Shown here piece after piece: positions 8,901-17,434 of a stretch of 19,711 bases of DNA; position 1 is the first letter of the stretch; each line of letters starts with the position of its first letter. The stretch comes from Oscillospiraceae bacterium (GTDB lineage Bacteria > Bacillota > Clostridia > Oscillospirales > Ruminococcaceae). The stretch covers positions 1 to 19,711 of the forward strand of contig CAADWC010000047.1 in assembly GCA_900752625.1 (NCBI GenBank), in the 5' to 3' direction. The notes below the pieces were generated by a model. That model did not search any database. It was not told the origin of the DNA and worked only from the letters and a program-made list of their open reading frames with translations. Both the position numbers and the translations under genes were made by a program.

Positions 8901-10447
8901 GCTTTGACCTGCCGCCTAAAAACTGTCCCGTGTGCGGAGAAAATATGCATCGTGACGGACATGATATTCCTTTTGAAACGTTTCTTGGCTTCGACGGAGA
9001 CAAGGCTCCGGATATTGACCTTAATTTCTCCGGCGATTATCAGGCTTTTGCACATAAGTATACTGAAGAACTTTTCGGAGCAGATCATGTGTTCAAGGCG
9101 GGAACGATAGGCGGAGTAGCCGAAAAGACCGCTTATGGCTATGTAAAAAAATATCTTGAGGAACGCGGAAAGGTAGTTCATCCGGCCGAAGAGCAAAGGC
9201 TTATAAACGGCTGCTTAGACGTGAAAAGAACTACCGGACAGCACCCGGGAGGAATGGTTGTAATCCCAAGCGATTATGAAGTATACGATTTTACGCCGGT
9301 ACAGCATCCTGCCGAAAAAGCTGATTCGGATATTGTAACGACGCACTTTGACTTTCATTCGCTGCATGACACTATCCTCAAGCTTGACGAGCTTGGCCAC
9401 GATGTGCCCACTCTTTATAAATACCTTGAGGATATGACGGGACTTGATATACTTGAAATTCCGATGTCTGATGAAAAAGTGTATTCGCTTTTTCCTGCTC
9501 CGGAAGCTTTGGATGTTCAGGCAGATGATATAATGTGGGAAACGGGAACTCTGGGAATTCCTGAAATGGGCACCGGATTCGTATGTCAGATGCTTCTTGA
9601 AGCAAAGCCTAAAAATTTCAGTGACCTTCTGCAGATTTCCGGTCTTTCCCACGGAACCGACGTTTGGCTCGGCAACGCGCAGGAACTTATACATAACGGA
9701 ACCTGCACAATTTCAGAGGTTATCGGAACGCGTGACAGTATTATGACTTATCTTATATATCACGGACTTGAACCGAAGCTTTCGTTTAAAATCATGGAGA
9801 TAACCAGAAAGGGTAACGCGCCTAAGCTGCTGACTGAGGAAATGAAGCAGGATATGCGTGATCATGACGTGCCCGAATGGTATATAGACAGTTGTTTAAA
9901 AATCAAATATATGTTTCCAAAGGCTCATGCTGCGGCGTATGTAACTTCGGCAATAAAGCTTTGCTGGTTTAAGATTTATAAACCGCTGGAATTTTATGCG
10001 GCGCTGTTTACGGTGCGCGGCGAGGATTTTGAGGCTGAAACGGCTATAAAGGGCAAGCATCATGTCCAGATGAGGATAGAAGAACTGAAAAATAAATCAA
10101 AGCAGGACAGAACCGCAAAGGACGATGGTGTCCTGGATATGCTTATGCTTATCAACGAAATGCTTTGCAGAGGCTATGAGTTCCTGCCGGTAGATATTTT
10201 TAAATCTCACGCAACGATCTATCAGATAGAGGACGGGAAGCTCAGACTACCATTCTGTTCGCTTTCCGGAGTCGGGGCCAATGCGGCAGTCAGTCTGTAC
10301 GAAAAGGCGCAGCATAAAGATTTTATTTCGATAGAAGAATTCCAGCAGCAGAGCGGTATTGGAAAATCAGTTGTGGAAACACTTGAAAAAAGCGGCGCTT
10401 TCGGCGATCTGCCTAAATCAAATCAAATTTCATTGTTTTCGCTGTAA
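5963..10447 (+). CDS. polC: DNA polymerase III alpha subunit, PolC type (Gram-positive)
   Basis: The replicative DNA polymerase of low-GC Gram-positives, with 1494 residues from the chosen start. Domains in order are as follows. An N-terminal region is followed by an OB fold near 240-330 ([20 protein letters not shown]). The PHP domain starts at about 354 with His358/His360 (RVELHCHTN). A DEDDh 3'-5' proofreading exonuclease is inserted in the PHP domain, with Asp449/Glu451 in FDLETTG, Asp533 in HNADFD, and His588 and Asp593 in HRGCDD. The zinc-binding Cys963, Cys966, Cys988 and Cys991 follow. The palm catalytic aspartates are Asp1017 and Asp1019 in PDIDLNFSG, with GQHPGGMVV downstream. The C-terminus QISLFSL carries a sliding-clamp binding motif. 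I chose ATG 5963, with AAGGAAG just upstream; the open frame 60 nt further 5' overlaps ispG. Confidence 0.97.
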   Translation: MNSYTLHTLFEKYSGIIPKSMENGRVLKLTFYEQQNKMSVAVKFDELQGFDLLSECENKLAQAIGIDRFEILCKYTPDMLGSDYFGELVKFMKSRFPVVNGFFDGATAVYDSGSFTVNLLHGGESVLKKAGIESQFSALVYEMFSVSAGIAFTGVTENDEEAFYKAQEEFLQSIPVNIPYSQSPEQGGPSGSHSGVSDKKIDFRTCSVDFTRLHLIAEDAVVLKGAPISSDSKVTDMKNIPLEGMDEPITVWGEVFQVDTRETRNGMLIAIIYFTDFTSSFSIKMLGGIKRGRSSKMLSKEELEAILEKLKKGSCIICSGKVEVDDYDHKTNLTPDSIMLVKREKLTDSAEKKRVELHCHTNMSSMDALTSADKLVNRAFEWGHQAIAITDHGVVQGYPDAMNAVAKIRKGGGNFKAIYGIEAYEVNNDVNVFKGWDKRRLTDEIIVFDLETTGTSATNDRIIEIGAVKLRNLEISERFDMLVNPGRELTDFISNLTHITDDMLKDAADEKTVMEAFVKFCGERPVFVAHNADFDTSFIREAFRRQGIKYEFSSIDTVPMSRIMLPELEKHKLNYVAEHFGLGDFNHHRGCDDAEVLAEIFIRLCRQITEQYPGMFVTVDMLNSLLADTGNVKDKPSYHQIILVRNNIGLKNLYKLISMSNLDFYKKRPRIPKSELVKHREGLIVGSACEAGELIQAYLEGKPKEYIKQIASFYDYLEIQPQGNNMFMLTSERPPYTDITTEEQVKDINRFVVELGDEMGIPVCATGDVHFMNKGDYQFRAILQASKGYTDADRQPPLYLKTTQQMLDELSYLGKEKAFEVVVTNTNYFADMIDKDLKAFPYGTYTPFIEGAVRELQVICWKKACSIYGDCDPDDVKIPDGDEGINEPFKEHIPEIVYKRLDRELSSIIKHGFAVLYMISQKLVANSVEHGYQVGSRGSVGSSFVASMSGISEVNPLMPHYVCRKCRHSEFITDGSVGSGFDLPPKNCPVCGENMHRDGHDIPFETFLGFDGDKAPDIDLNFSGDYQAFAHKYTEELFGADHVFKAGTIGGVAEKTAYGYVKKYLEERGKVVHPAEEQRLINGCLDVKRTTGQHPGGMVVIPSDYEVYDFTPVQHPAEKADSDIVTTHFDFHSLHDTILKLDELGHDVPTLYKYLEDMTGLDILEIPMSDEKVYSLFPAPEALDVQADDIMWETGTLGIPEMGTGFVCQMLLEAKPKNFSDLLQISGLSHGTDVWLGNAQELIHNGTCTISEVIGTRDSIMTYLIYHGLEPKLSFKIMEITRKGNAPKLLTEEMKQDMRDHDVPEWYIDSCLKIKYMFPKAHAAAYVTSAIKLCWFKIYKPLEFYAALFTVRGEDFEAETAIKGKHHVQMRIEELKNKSKQDRTAKDDGVLDMLMLINEMLCRGYEFLPVDIFKSHATIYQIEDGKLRLPFCSLSGVGANAAVSLYEKAQHKDFISIEEFQQQSGIGKSVVETLEKSGAFGDLPKSNQISLFSL

Positions 10448-10482
10448 GTTTTGATGAAATTATAAATTAAGGGTCAGATCAA

Positions 10483-10511
10483 TTGACAATCAAGTGAATT
10501 TGTGATATCAT
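10483..10511 (+). promoter_or_regulatory. Predicted sigma-A promoter of the his operon (extended -10)
   Basis: TTGACA (10483-10488), a perfect -35 box, is followed after 17 bp by TATCAT (10506-10511), a -10 with one mismatch. A TG at 10503-10504 one base before it makes an extended -10. The predicted transcription start is near 10518, giving a leader of about 60 nt to hisZ. This is too short for a T-box. It is the best promoter match I saw in the window. Confidence 0.75.
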
Positions 10512-10554
10512 GTTATTATGATACTATGCTATCACTTTAATAAGCAAAAGTGAT
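10502..10554 (+). promoter_or_regulatory. Nested palindromes over the his promoter start region (candidate operator)
   Basis: Seen directly: GTGATA (10502-10507) pairs with TATCAC (10530-10535); inside it TATCAT (10506-10511, the -10 box) pairs with ATGATA (10518-10523). Immediately downstream ATCACTTT (10531-10538) and AAAGTGAT (10547-10554) form a perfect 8-bp inverted repeat with an 8-nt loop. The repeated GTGAT/ATCAC words straddling the -10 and start site fit a repressor operator, and the downstream repeat could also fold in the mRNA leader. The regulator is unknown. Confidence 0.45.
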
Positions 10555-10580
10555 TTAAAACGCAGGGGGATAATATAGAA

Positions 10581-11780
10581 ATGAAAAGATACGATCTGAT
10601 AACGCCGGAAGGAACCAGAGACCTGCTTTTCAATGATTGCATTGCACGGCGTGCAGTTGAAGAAAAGCTGGCCGGAATTTTCAAAGGCTTCGGATACAGC
10701 GAGGTAGTAACTCCAGGTATAGAGTTTTTTGACCTGTTCAGCGGCAGTTCAAGAAGTTTTCGGCAGGAAAGCATGTATAAGCTTACCGACTCCAAGGGCA
10801 GGCTTATAGTTATGCGTCCTGATTCAACGATTCCGATAGCAAGACTTGCTTCTACAAGGTTAAAGGATGCAAAGCTTCCGCTGCGTCTGTACTATAACCA
10901 GAGTATTTATGAAAACAACGCGCTATTAAAAGGTCGCTCCGACGAGATAGTTCAGTCTGGCATCGAGCTCATAGGCGGCGTTAATACCAAGAGAGCGGAT
11001 TACGAAGCTCTCAGCACTGCGGTTGAGGCGCTTTCCGAGTTTGATAAGGAAAATTTCAGGCTGGAGATAGGTCATATAGGATATTTCAAAGAGCTTGTAA
11101 AAAAGCTGGACGTAGACGACAGAGTCAGGGAAGAAATACGGTTGCTTATTTCTGCCAAGAATTATCCTGCACTTAATGATCTGCTGGACGAGGTTGGAGA
11201 TAATCATATTACCAATGCGCTTAAACAGCTTCCGGGGCTTTTCGGCGGAGTTGAGGTTTTTGAAAAAGCCGCAGAACTTTTTACCGACGAAAGTATTAAA
11301 TCCATCCTTGACTATCTTAAAGAGGTTTATCACCGTCTTTCCGGTCTTGGCTATGAGGGAAAAATATCGGTTGATCTTGGAATTGTCAGTCATGCGGATT
11401 ATTATACGGGAATCGTATTCAAGGGATATATATCCGGGGTAGGTCAATCTGTGCTCAAGGGAGGACGATATGACGGACTGCTTGCGGAATTCGGCAATCC
11501 CTGTCCCGCAGTAGGCTTTGGTGTAAACTGCGACGCTGTCGCTAATTATCTGAGAAAGAACGGACTTGCTCCAAAGCTGAAAAAACCAGATTGTATCGTG
11601 TTCGGTGAAAAAGGATATGTAGTCGAAGCCCTTGCTTTTGCTCATAAACTGTCACGAGACGGAATTATTGTGGAAAACAGTTTATTTGACAGCTTGGAAG
11701 AAACAAAGGAATATGCTTTGACTAAGGACATACATAAAATTTATGCGGTAACTGATGAGATAAAAGAAATAATTTTGTAA
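10581..11780 (+). CDS. hisZ: ATP phosphoribosyltransferase regulatory subunit HisZ
   Basis: A paralogue of histidyl-tRNA synthetase that binds short HisG and is needed for the first step of histidine synthesis and its feedback control. It has 399 residues. The class II synthetase fold is visible in ITPEGTRDLLF (7-17), MRPDSTIPIARL (78-89) and the motif-2-like RLYYNQSIYENN, then GRSDEIVQSGIELIGG (102-133). The synthetase signature RGLDYYT is replaced by SHADYYTGIVF (His271-Asp273), losing the catalytic Arg, so this is HisZ and not HisRS. GGRYDGLLAEF follows. The last 70 or so residues resemble a shortened anticodon-binding-like region (PDCIVFGEKGYVVEALAFA onward). AGGGGGA (10564-10570) is the Shine-Dalgarno. 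First gene of the his operon, adjacent to hisG. Confidence 0.93.
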   Translation: MKRYDLITPEGTRDLLFNDCIARRAVEEKLAGIFKGFGYSEVVTPGIEFFDLFSGSSRSFRQESMYKLTDSKGRLIVMRPDSTIPIARLASTRLKDAKLPLRLYYNQSIYENNALLKGRSDEIVQSGIELIGGVNTKRADYEALSTAVEALSEFDKENFRLEIGHIGYFKELVKKLDVDDRVREEIRLLISAKNYPALNDLLDEVGDNHITNALKQLPGLFGGVEVFEKAAELFTDESIKSILDYLKEVYHRLSGLGYEGKISVDLGIVSHADYYTGIVFKGYISGVGQSVLKGGRYDGLLAEFGNPCPAVGFGVNCDAVANYLRKNGLAPKLKKPDCIVFGEKGYVVEALAFAHKLSRDGIIVENSLFDSLEETKEYALTKDIHKIYAVTDEIKEIIL

Positions 11781-11797
11781 GAGCGGAGGTAATAAAA

Positions 11798-12427
11798 ATG
11801 AACAAACCGTTGAGAATTGCTCTTACAAAGGGCAGACTTGAAAAGGATACTGTAGGGCTGCTTGAGAAAATAGGCTATGACTGTACAGCTGTCAGAGAAA
11901 AGGGAAGAAAGCTTATTCTGCCTGTTCCTGACGGAAATCTCGAGGTGGTTCTTGCGAAGGCCAACGACGTTATTACATATGTCGAGCATGGAGTGTGCGA
12001 TATGGGCGTTGTAGGCAAGGATACTATTATGGAAATGCAGGGCAAGTTCTTTGAGCTTTGCGATCTGGGCTTCGGTAAATGCAGATTTGCTCTTGCTACA
12101 AAAAAAGGCTCTAAGTTCTATGGTGGATATAACGTTAAGACTATTGCTACCAAATATCCCAATATAACCAGAAATTATTTTGAAAGCAAGGGTATGGACG
12201 TTGAGATCGTAAAAATCGAAGGTTCAGTAGAGCTTGCACCGCTGCTGGAGCTTGCAGACGGAATTGTGGATATTGTGGAAACGGGCACTACTCTTAAAGA
12301 AAACGGTCTTGAGGTTATCGAGGACATAGTACCTGTTTCGGCAAGACTTATAGTTAATATGGTAAGTATGAAGCTCAGACAGCAGGAAATTGAAAGGTTT
12401 GTATCTCTGATTGAGAAAAATATATAG
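11798..12427 (+). CDS. hisG: ATP phosphoribosyltransferase catalytic subunit, short form
   Basis: Condenses ATP and PRPP to phosphoribosyl-ATP, the committed step of histidine synthesis. At 209 residues it is the short form, lacking the C-terminal regulatory domain of about 80 residues, so it must act with HisZ encoded just upstream. It begins with the family motif LRIALTKGRL (5-14). The PRPP-binding loop is ETGTTL at 161-166, and EGSVELAPLLELADGIVDI precedes it. GGAGG lies 9 nt before the ATG. The next gene's Shine-Dalgarno overlaps the hisG stop codon, indicating coupling to hisD. Confidence 0.97.
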   Translation: MNKPLRIALTKGRLEKDTVGLLEKIGYDCTAVREKGRKLILPVPDGNLEVVLAKANDVITYVEHGVCDMGVVGKDTIMEMQGKFFELCDLGFGKCRFALATKKGSKFYGGYNVKTIATKYPNITRNYFESKGMDVEIVKIEGSVELAPLLELADGIVDIVETGTTLKENGLEVIEDIVPVSARLIVNMVSMKLRQQEIERFVSLIEKNI

Positions 12428-12439
12428 GAGGGCTTTGAA

Positions 12440-13729
12440 ATGGCGCTAATAAAAAAAATATTTGCTAACGGCGCTGACGAAGAGGAATTCTTCAAGCAGG
12501 TTGAGCAGCGCAGCGGAGAAACTGATAAAAAGGTAACAGCCGTTGTTTCGGAAATCATAGAAAACGTATGTACCGGCGGTGACACTGCCGTAAAGGCATA
12601 TACCGAAAAATTTGACGGAAAGCTTCCTCAGTACTACGAGGTGCCCAGAGATGTGATCAACGACGCAATGACCGAAGCCGACCCCGAATTTGTTGATGCC
12701 CTGCTCAATGCGGTTGAAAATATTTCCGATTTCCATAACCGTCAGAAATCGCAGTCATTTGTCAATCCCAAGGAAAACGGAGTTATTCTTGGGCAGAGAG
12801 TAAGAGGTCTGGAAAGGGTAGGTCTTTATGTTCCCGGAGGAACAGCGGCTTATCCGTCAAGCGTACTTATGAATGCAATTCCTGCAAAGATCGCCGGTGT
12901 TAAGGAAATTATAATGGTAACTCCTCCGCTTAAAGACGGCACTCCTAATAAGGATATTCTTGTTGCGGCGGCAGTGTGCGGAGTTGACAGAGTTTTCTTG
13001 GCAGGCGGAGCTCAGGCTATAGCCGCTCTTGCCTATGGAACGGAAGAGATTCCTAAGGTTGACAAAATCGTAGGACCGGGAAATATTTACGTTGCGACGG
13101 CTAAGAAGCTGCTTTACGGCATTGTGGATATAGACATGATAGCCGGTCCCAGCGAAATACTTGTGCTTGCCGACAACAAGGCAAACCCCAAATACATCGC
13201 CGCCGACCTGATGTCGCAGGCTGAACACGACAGGCTTGCTTCGGCAATTCTGGTTACTACAAGCGAATCAGTCGCCGATTCTACTATTGAGGAGATCGAA
13301 AAACAGATTAAATCATTATCGAGACGTGAGATAATTGAAGCCTCTTTGTCGGACTATGGCGCTATCATCATATGTGACACAAAGAATCAGGCTTGTGAGA
13401 TTGCAAACAGACTTGCTCCTGAGCATCTTGAGGTTCTTTTTGAAAATCCTATGGAGTATCTTGGCAGACTTGATAATGCCGGATCGGTTTTTCTGGGTCA
13501 GTATGCTCCTGAGCCTTTAGGTGATTATTACGCCGGACCTAACCACGTTCTCCCCACAAGCGGTACCGCCAAATTTTTCTCCCCTCTTTCGGTAAACAGC
13601 TTTGAAAAGCGCTCCAGCTTTATTTATTACACTGAGGACGCTCTCTGCGAGGCTAAGGACGATATTGTGCTGATTGCGGAGAAGGAAGGACTTACTGCTC
13701 ATGCCAATGCTATTAAAGTGAGATTTTGA
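12440..13729 (+). CDS. hisD: Histidinol dehydrogenase
   Basis: Zinc enzyme that catalyses the last two NAD-dependent oxidations, L-histidinol to L-histidine. It has 429 residues. Motifs include GLYVPGGTAAYPSSVLMNAI (128-147), AGGAQAIAALAYGTE, KIVGPGNIYVATAKK and DMIAGPSEILVLAD. The zinc ligands Gln260, His263, Asp362 and His421 line up with those of the E. coli enzyme, and the catalytic Glu328-His329 pair lies in APEHLE. AGGAGGG (12426-12432) overlaps the hisG stop. A run of A residues near the start (codons 5-6) is read through without a break. It is followed 12 nt later by a small Cys-containing gene that is not a known his gene. Confidence 0.97.
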   Translation: MALIKKIFANGADEEEFFKQVEQRSGETDKKVTAVVSEIIENVCTGGDTAVKAYTEKFDGKLPQYYEVPRDVINDAMTEADPEFVDALLNAVENISDFHNRQKSQSFVNPKENGVILGQRVRGLERVGLYVPGGTAAYPSSVLMNAIPAKIAGVKEIIMVTPPLKDGTPNKDILVAAAVCGVDRVFLAGGAQAIAALAYGTEEIPKVDKIVGPGNIYVATAKKLLYGIVDIDMIAGPSEILVLADNKANPKYIAADLMSQAEHDRLASAILVTTSESVADSTIEEIEKQIKSLSRREIIEASLSDYGAIIICDTKNQACEIANRLAPEHLEVLFENPMEYLGRLDNAGSVFLGQYAPEPLGDYYAGPNHVLPTSGTAKFFSPLSVNSFEKRSSFIYYTEDALCEAKDDIVLIAEKEGLTAHANAIKVRF

Positions 13730-13741
13730 AAGGTGTAGCTT

Positions 13742-14092
13742 ATGAAGAAATGGTACAGCGAAGAATACCAATTTGAAATTGAGGTAACAGGATTTCTTCA
13801 CAGCGATCATACGGAACATTATTGCAGAAACGGCGAGGAAATCGGAGATAAATATACTTGTACATACGGCTGTCCTGTAAATGCGGACGGTTATGGTATA
13901 TGCTCAAAAGCAATGACGATCATGTTTCCGGTTATGGAGGCTGTCCGAAGCGGAGGAAATTTGGAAAACCTCGGCGGAAGCGGAAAGTACGTTAAAGATA
14001 TTGTTTGTCCCGACGGATGTGTGATTTTCAGACTTACTGCGCAATATCTTGGCAATGAGAATTTTCATAAAGGCGGTTTTTATGCACCCTGA
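13742..14092 (+). CDS. Small cysteine-containing protein, TIGR04076-like
   Basis: A 116-residue protein of unknown biochemical role. The order Cys28 (HYCRNGEEIGD), Cys40/Cys44 (YTCTYGCPV), GYGICSKAMTIMFPVMEAVR (Cys54), GGNLENLGG, and Cys89/Cys93 (IVCPDGCVIFRL) reminds me of the TIGR04076 family, small proteins of anaerobes. This is recognition from memory, not a search result. Six cysteines in pairs and triplets suggest metal or Fe-S binding, but no standard motif is complete. The gene has its own Shine-Dalgarno (AAAGGTG, 13729-13735, touching the hisD stop). It lies 12 nt after hisD and 41 nt before hisB on the same strand, so it is surely co-transcribed. No signal peptide or membrane segment is visible. 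Confidence 0.75.
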   Translation: MKKWYSEEYQFEIEVTGFLHSDHTEHYCRNGEEIGDKYTCTYGCPVNADGYGICSKAMTIMFPVMEAVRSGGNLENLGGSGKYVKDIVCPDGCVIFRLTAQYLGNENFHKGGFYAP

Positions 14093-14133
14093 GGCAGCTC
14101 GGATTCAAAAATAAAACATAAGCAGGTGTTACT

Positions 14134-14712
14134 ATGCGTACAGCAGAAATCAAAAGAAAAACCAAGGAAACCAACATAGAGGTTTTCGTCAAGCTTGACG
14201 GCGAGGGCAAGGTAAGCGTAAATACCGGAATCGGATTTTTCGACCATATGCTTACCGCCTTAGGCGTACACAGCGGAATAGATTTACAGGTAAACTGCAC
14301 AGGCGATCTGCATGTTGACGGACATCATACAGTGGAGGACGTGGGGATATGTCTTGGCATGGCGTTTGCAAAGGCTCTTGGCGACAAGGGTGGGATCGCA
14401 CGTTATGGTTCCGCCTTTATTCCGATGGACGAAGCTTTAGCTTTTTGTGCGCTTGACATAAGCGGCAGACCATTTCTTGCGTTTGACGCAGATTTTCATG
14501 ATGAAAGAATAGGCGGATATGATACTTGCCTCACAGAGGAATTTTTCAGAGCGTTTGCCTTTAATTCCGGAATTACACTGCACATCAGAAAGGAATACGG
14601 AAAAAACGATCATCACATTGCAGAGGCGATATACAAGGCTGCGGCTCACGCTTTAAAAGATGCAATGAAATCAAGCGGAAGCGGAGTACTATCGACAAAA
14701 GGAGTGCTGTAA
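14134..14712 (+). CDS. hisB: Imidazoleglycerol-phosphate dehydratase (monofunctional)
   Basis: Mn-dependent dehydration of imidazole glycerol phosphate to imidazole acetol phosphate. At 192 residues it has only the dehydratase domain; the phosphatase domain found in E. coli HisB is absent. The metal-binding repeats are visible: FFDHMLTALGVHSGIDL (35-51), DGHHTVEDVG (62-71) with His64, His65 and Glu68, MDEALA at 98-103, and KNDHHIAEAIYKAA with His160, His161 and Glu164. AGCAGGTG lies just upstream of the ATG. Its stop TAA (14710-14712) directly touches the hisH ATG. Confidence 0.97.
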   Translation: MRTAEIKRKTKETNIEVFVKLDGEGKVSVNTGIGFFDHMLTALGVHSGIDLQVNCTGDLHVDGHHTVEDVGICLGMAFAKALGDKGGIARYGSAFIPMDEALAFCALDISGRPFLAFDADFHDERIGGYDTCLTEEFFRAFAFNSGITLHIRKEYGKNDHHIAEAIYKAAAHALKDAMKSSGSGVLSTKGVL

Positions 14713-15327
14713 ATGATTGCAATAATTGACTACGGTGCAGGAAATATTTTTTCGGTAAAAAATGCTTTGGACTACTTAGGATATGAAAATAAGCTTACAG
14801 ACAGAAAAGAAGAACTAGAGATGGCTGACGCCATAATTCTTCCGGGAGTGGGCGCTTTTCCGTGGGCAATGAATATGCTCAAACTAACCGGACTTATAGA
14901 AACGATCAAGGAACAGTCACAAATCAAGCCTTTCCTTGGAATATGTCTTGGAATGCAGCTTCTCTTTGAAAAAAGCTATGAATTTGAGGAATGCGACGGT
15001 CTGGGGCTTATTCCCGGATATGTAGACAGGATCAATGAACCGGATTTAGTCATTCCGCATATGGGATGGAATAAGCTGGTCTATAATCATGATTGTCCGC
15101 TGTTCAAGGGACTGACCGACGACGAGTATGTATATTTTGTACATTCATATAAGGCTTTCTGCGATGACAAAAATCTTAACGCTTACTGCGAATACGGAGG
15201 AAGCGTTCCTGCGCTTGTATCGAACGGACAATATATATACGGAGCTCAGTTTCATCCTGAAAAAAGCGGAAAAACCGGTCTTAAAATACTTGAAAACTTT
15301 GTCAGGCTTACAGAGGAGGTAAGGTAA
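14713..15327 (+). CDS. hisH: Imidazole glycerol phosphate synthase, glutaminase subunit
   Basis: Class I glutamine amidotransferase that supplies ammonia to HisF. It has 204 residues. The catalytic triad is visible: Cys78 in [12 protein letters not shown], and His181 and Glu183 in AQFHPEKSG. The N-terminus [15 protein letters not shown] and the oxyanion-loop [11 protein letters not shown] are family-typical. AAAGGAG (14697-14703), inside the end of hisB, serves as its Shine-Dalgarno. Its last base is the first base of the hisF ATG (TAATG overlap), so hisH and hisF are translationally coupled. The canonical hisH-hisA-hisF order lacks hisA here. Confidence 0.97.
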   Translation: MIAIIDYGAGNIFSVKNALDYLGYENKLTDRKEELEMADAIILPGVGAFPWAMNMLKLTGLIETIKEQSQIKPFLGICLGMQLLFEKSYEFEECDGLGLIPGYVDRINEPDLVIPHMGWNKLVYNHDCPLFKGLTDDEYVYFVHSYKAFCDDKNLNAYCEYGGSVPALVSNGQYIYGAQFHPEKSGKTGLKILENFVRLTEEVR

Positions 15328-16082
15328 TGCTTGCAAAAAGAATTATCCCCTGCCTTGATGTTCGCGACGGCAGAGTTGTAAAGGGAGTAAATTTTGAGGG
15401 AATAAAGGAAGTCGGAGATCCTGTTGAGTGCGCTTACGAGTATAATTTGCAGGGCGCAGATGAAATCGTGTTTTATGACATCACTGCTTCTCATGAGGGC
15501 AGGGGAGTGATGCTCGATGTTGTTCGCAATGCGGCAAGAAAAGTATTTGTTCCTCTGACAGTTGGCGGCGGAATCAAAACCGTTGAGGATATCAGAGAAA
15601 CTCTCAGAGCGGGAGCGGACAAGGTATCGGTAAACTCTCAGGCGGTGCAGAATCCACAGCTGATAAAAGACGGCGCCGACATTTTCGGCTGTCAGTGCAT
15701 ATGCGTAGGGGTTGACGCCAAGAAAGTAGCCGACAATAAGTGGACTGTCTATATTAACGGCGGCAGAGTGGATATGCATATTGACCTGATCGATTGGGTG
15801 AAAAAATGCGAACAGCTTGGTGCCGGCGAGATATGCCTTAATTCGATCGACACCGACGGAGTAAGAGGAGGCTTTGATCTGCCTATGCTCAAAGCGGTAT
15901 GCTCTGCGGTAAAGATACCTGTTATAGCCAGCGGCGGAGCGGGAAAGCTGGGCGATTTTGCGGAGGCGTTTCTTGAAACGGACTGCTCGGCAGCTCTGGC
16001 AGCAAGTCTTTTTCACTTCAAAGAACTGACGGTACAGCAGGTCAAGGATGATTGCCGCTCTAAAGGAATTACTGTAAGATAG
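15327..16082 (+). CDS. hisF: Imidazole glycerol phosphate synthase, cyclase subunit
   Basis: A TIM-barrel enzyme that uses HisH-derived ammonia to convert PRFAR into imidazole glycerol phosphate and AICAR. It has 251 residues. The catalytic aspartates are at the canonical places, Asp11 in [16 protein letters not shown] and Asp130 in CVGVDAKK. Phosphate-binding loops are visible at [14 protein letters not shown] and in [17 protein letters not shown]. It begins with a 1-nt overlap of the hisH stop and has AGAGGAGG (15312-15319) upstream. It is clearly HisF rather than HisA, judging by the [17 protein letters not shown] segment and the HisH pairing. Confidence 0.97.
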   Translation: MLAKRIIPCLDVRDGRVVKGVNFEGIKEVGDPVECAYEYNLQGADEIVFYDITASHEGRGVMLDVVRNAARKVFVPLTVGGGIKTVEDIRETLRAGADKVSVNSQAVQNPQLIKDGADIFGCQCICVGVDAKKVADNKWTVYINGGRVDMHIDLIDWVKKCEQLGAGEICLNSIDTDGVRGGFDLPMLKAVCSAVKIPVIASGGAGKLGDFAEAFLETDCSAALAASLFHFKELTVQQVKDDCRSKGITVR

Positions 16083-16105
16083 TTAAGAAGTTAGGAAGTG
16101 AACCG

Positions 16106-17161
16106 ATGAATTTTATAAAAAAGAATCTTTCCGGAATAGTTGTTTGCTTATGTATATCAGTTCCGGCATGGTTTCTGGGAAAGCTTGTTCCGGTAGTCGG
16201 AGGACCTGTTTTCGCAATTATAACCGGCATGATATTAACGCTTTTTATCAAAGATAAAAGCAGTATTCAGTCCGGAATAACCTTTACATCAAAAAAAGTG
16301 CTGCAATATGCTGTTATACTGCTGGGGTTCGGTCTTAATCTTACCACGATATTAAAAACCGGCAAACAGTCTCTTCCTGTGATAGTATCTACTATAGCTA
16401 CATCGCTTATAGTTGCGTTTGTACTGCATAAGCTGATGAAGATTCCGTCGAAAATATCAACTCTTATAGGTGTAGGATCAAGTATTTGCGGAGGATCTGC
16501 AATTGCCGCAACCGCACCGGTTATCGATGCGGACGATGAGGAAATAGCTCAGTCTATATCGGTAATTTTTCTTTTTAACGTTATTGCCGCACTGATTTTT
16601 CCGACTCTGGGCGGAGCTTTAGGTCTTACAAATGAAGGTTTCGGACTTTTTGCAGGTACTGCGGTAAACGACACTTCGTCCGTAACCGCCGCAGCGTCGG
16701 CATGGGACGGAATACATAACAGCAACACTCTTGATACTGCCACAATAGTCAAGCTTACAAGAACACTTGCAATCATTCCTATAACATTGGTTCTTGCCTT
16801 TGTGAGAATGAGAAAAGAGAAAAAGAACGCTTCGGGCGGAGAAGCCGGAACAAAAATCAGTATCGGAAAAATATTCCCCATGTTTATTCTTTATTTTGTT
16901 CTCGCTTCTGTCATTACTACTGTTGTTACTTCTGTTTTTGCAACCAATACGGCTGCTTTGAATACAGCAAATAGCATTTTCGGATTTCTGAAAAATCTCA
17001 GTAAGTTCTTTATTATAATGGCAATGTCGGCGATAGGCATAAACACAAATATAGTCAAGCTTATAAAAACGGGCGGAAAGCCGATATTTATGGGATTTTG
17101 CTGCTGGGTCGCAATCGCGGCGGTGAGTCTTGTAATGCAGAATATTATCGGGGGTTGGTAA
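16106..17161 (+). CDS. YeiH/UPF0324 family membrane protein (putative sulfate exporter family)
   Basis: A 351-residue integral membrane protein with about ten hydrophobic segments. The start [20 protein letters not shown], then [40 protein letters not shown] (a conserved re-entrant-like Gly/Ser segment), [17 protein letters not shown] and [19 protein letters not shown] are hallmarks of the UPF0324 (Cons_hypoth698) family, to which E. coli YeiH belongs. Databases often call it a sulfate exporter, but transport has not been shown for most members, so I give no substrate. AGGAAGTG (16093-16100) precedes the ATG. It lies 23 nt after hisF with no terminator between, inside the his operon. A link to histidine synthesis is not evident. 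Confidence 0.88.
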   Translation: MNFIKKNLSGIVVCLCISVPAWFLGKLVPVVGGPVFAIITGMILTLFIKDKSSIQSGITFTSKKVLQYAVILLGFGLNLTTILKTGKQSLPVIVSTIATSLIVAFVLHKLMKIPSKISTLIGVGSSICGGSAIAATAPVIDADDEEIAQSISVIFLFNVIAALIFPTLGGALGLTNEGFGLFAGTAVNDTSSVTAAASAWDGIHNSNTLDTATIVKLTRTLAIIPITLVLAFVRMRKEKKNASGGEAGTKISIGKIFPMFILYFVLASVITTVVTSVFATNTAALNTANSIFGFLKNLSKFFIIMAMSAIGINTNIVKLIKTGGKPIFMGFCCWVAIAAVSLVMQNIIGGW

Positions 17162-17224
17162 GCGTATCGTTTGCAAGGGAAAACAACTTCTGCTTGAATG
17201 CAGCGAGGAAAAAATATAAGGCGA

Positions 17225-17434
17225 ATGAAAAGCGACAATCGTGACGGAGAACGGATAAAGCGAGGAGTTGAAATATCCCGTAAGGCTTTTGCCGATATTG
17301 ATTATCCACCGTTAAATATATCCGATTTAACGGTTGAAGAGGCTGCCAAGGCTGTAATAAGAAGGGTTGGTTTACATGAAACTACGCAAATATATGAGGA
17401 TTCAAGGCAGGGAAATCGCTTATCGTACCGGTAA
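17225..17434 (+). CDS. Small hypothetical protein, possibly a gene remnant
   Basis: An ORF of 69 codons from ATG 17225, or 78 from an in-frame ATG at 17198. The later start is slightly preferred because GAGGAA (17205-17210) could serve it, although the 14-nt spacing is long. Residues about 7-50 (GERIKRGVEISRKAFADID, then PPLNISDLTVEEAAKAVI) look like natural protein: a basic helix, a short PPLNI strand and a C-terminal helix. This could be the tail of a nucleotide-binding or kinase-like protein, which would make the ORF a remnant, but I do not recognise a family. Its last 59 nt overlap the next gene in another frame. No signal peptide is visible. Confidence 0.4.
   Translation: MKSDNRDGERIKRGVEISRKAFADIDYPPLNISDLTVEEAAKAVIRRVGLHETTQIYEDSRQGNRLSYR

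Noticed and set aside
10518..10553. An 11-codon ORF in the his leader (ATG at the predicted transcription start, one His codon) as a histidine leader peptide
   Set aside because: It has only a single His codon, no ribosome binding site, and no terminator follows, so it lacks the hallmarks of his attenuation.
10926..11645. A 239-codon minus-strand open frame opposite hisZ
   Set aside because: It is antisense to a well-supported gene, has no family-like sequence, and is of a kind expected by chance opposite coding DNA.
10581..11780. The hisZ gene as a histidyl-tRNA synthetase
   Set aside because: The catalytic RGLDYYT signature is replaced by SHADYYT, and the gene is directly followed by a short HisG, which needs HisZ.
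15252..16016. A 254-codon minus-strand open frame opposite hisF and the end of hisH
   Set aside because: It mirrors strongly conserved hisF codons, has a basic, unstructured composition and no ribosome binding site.
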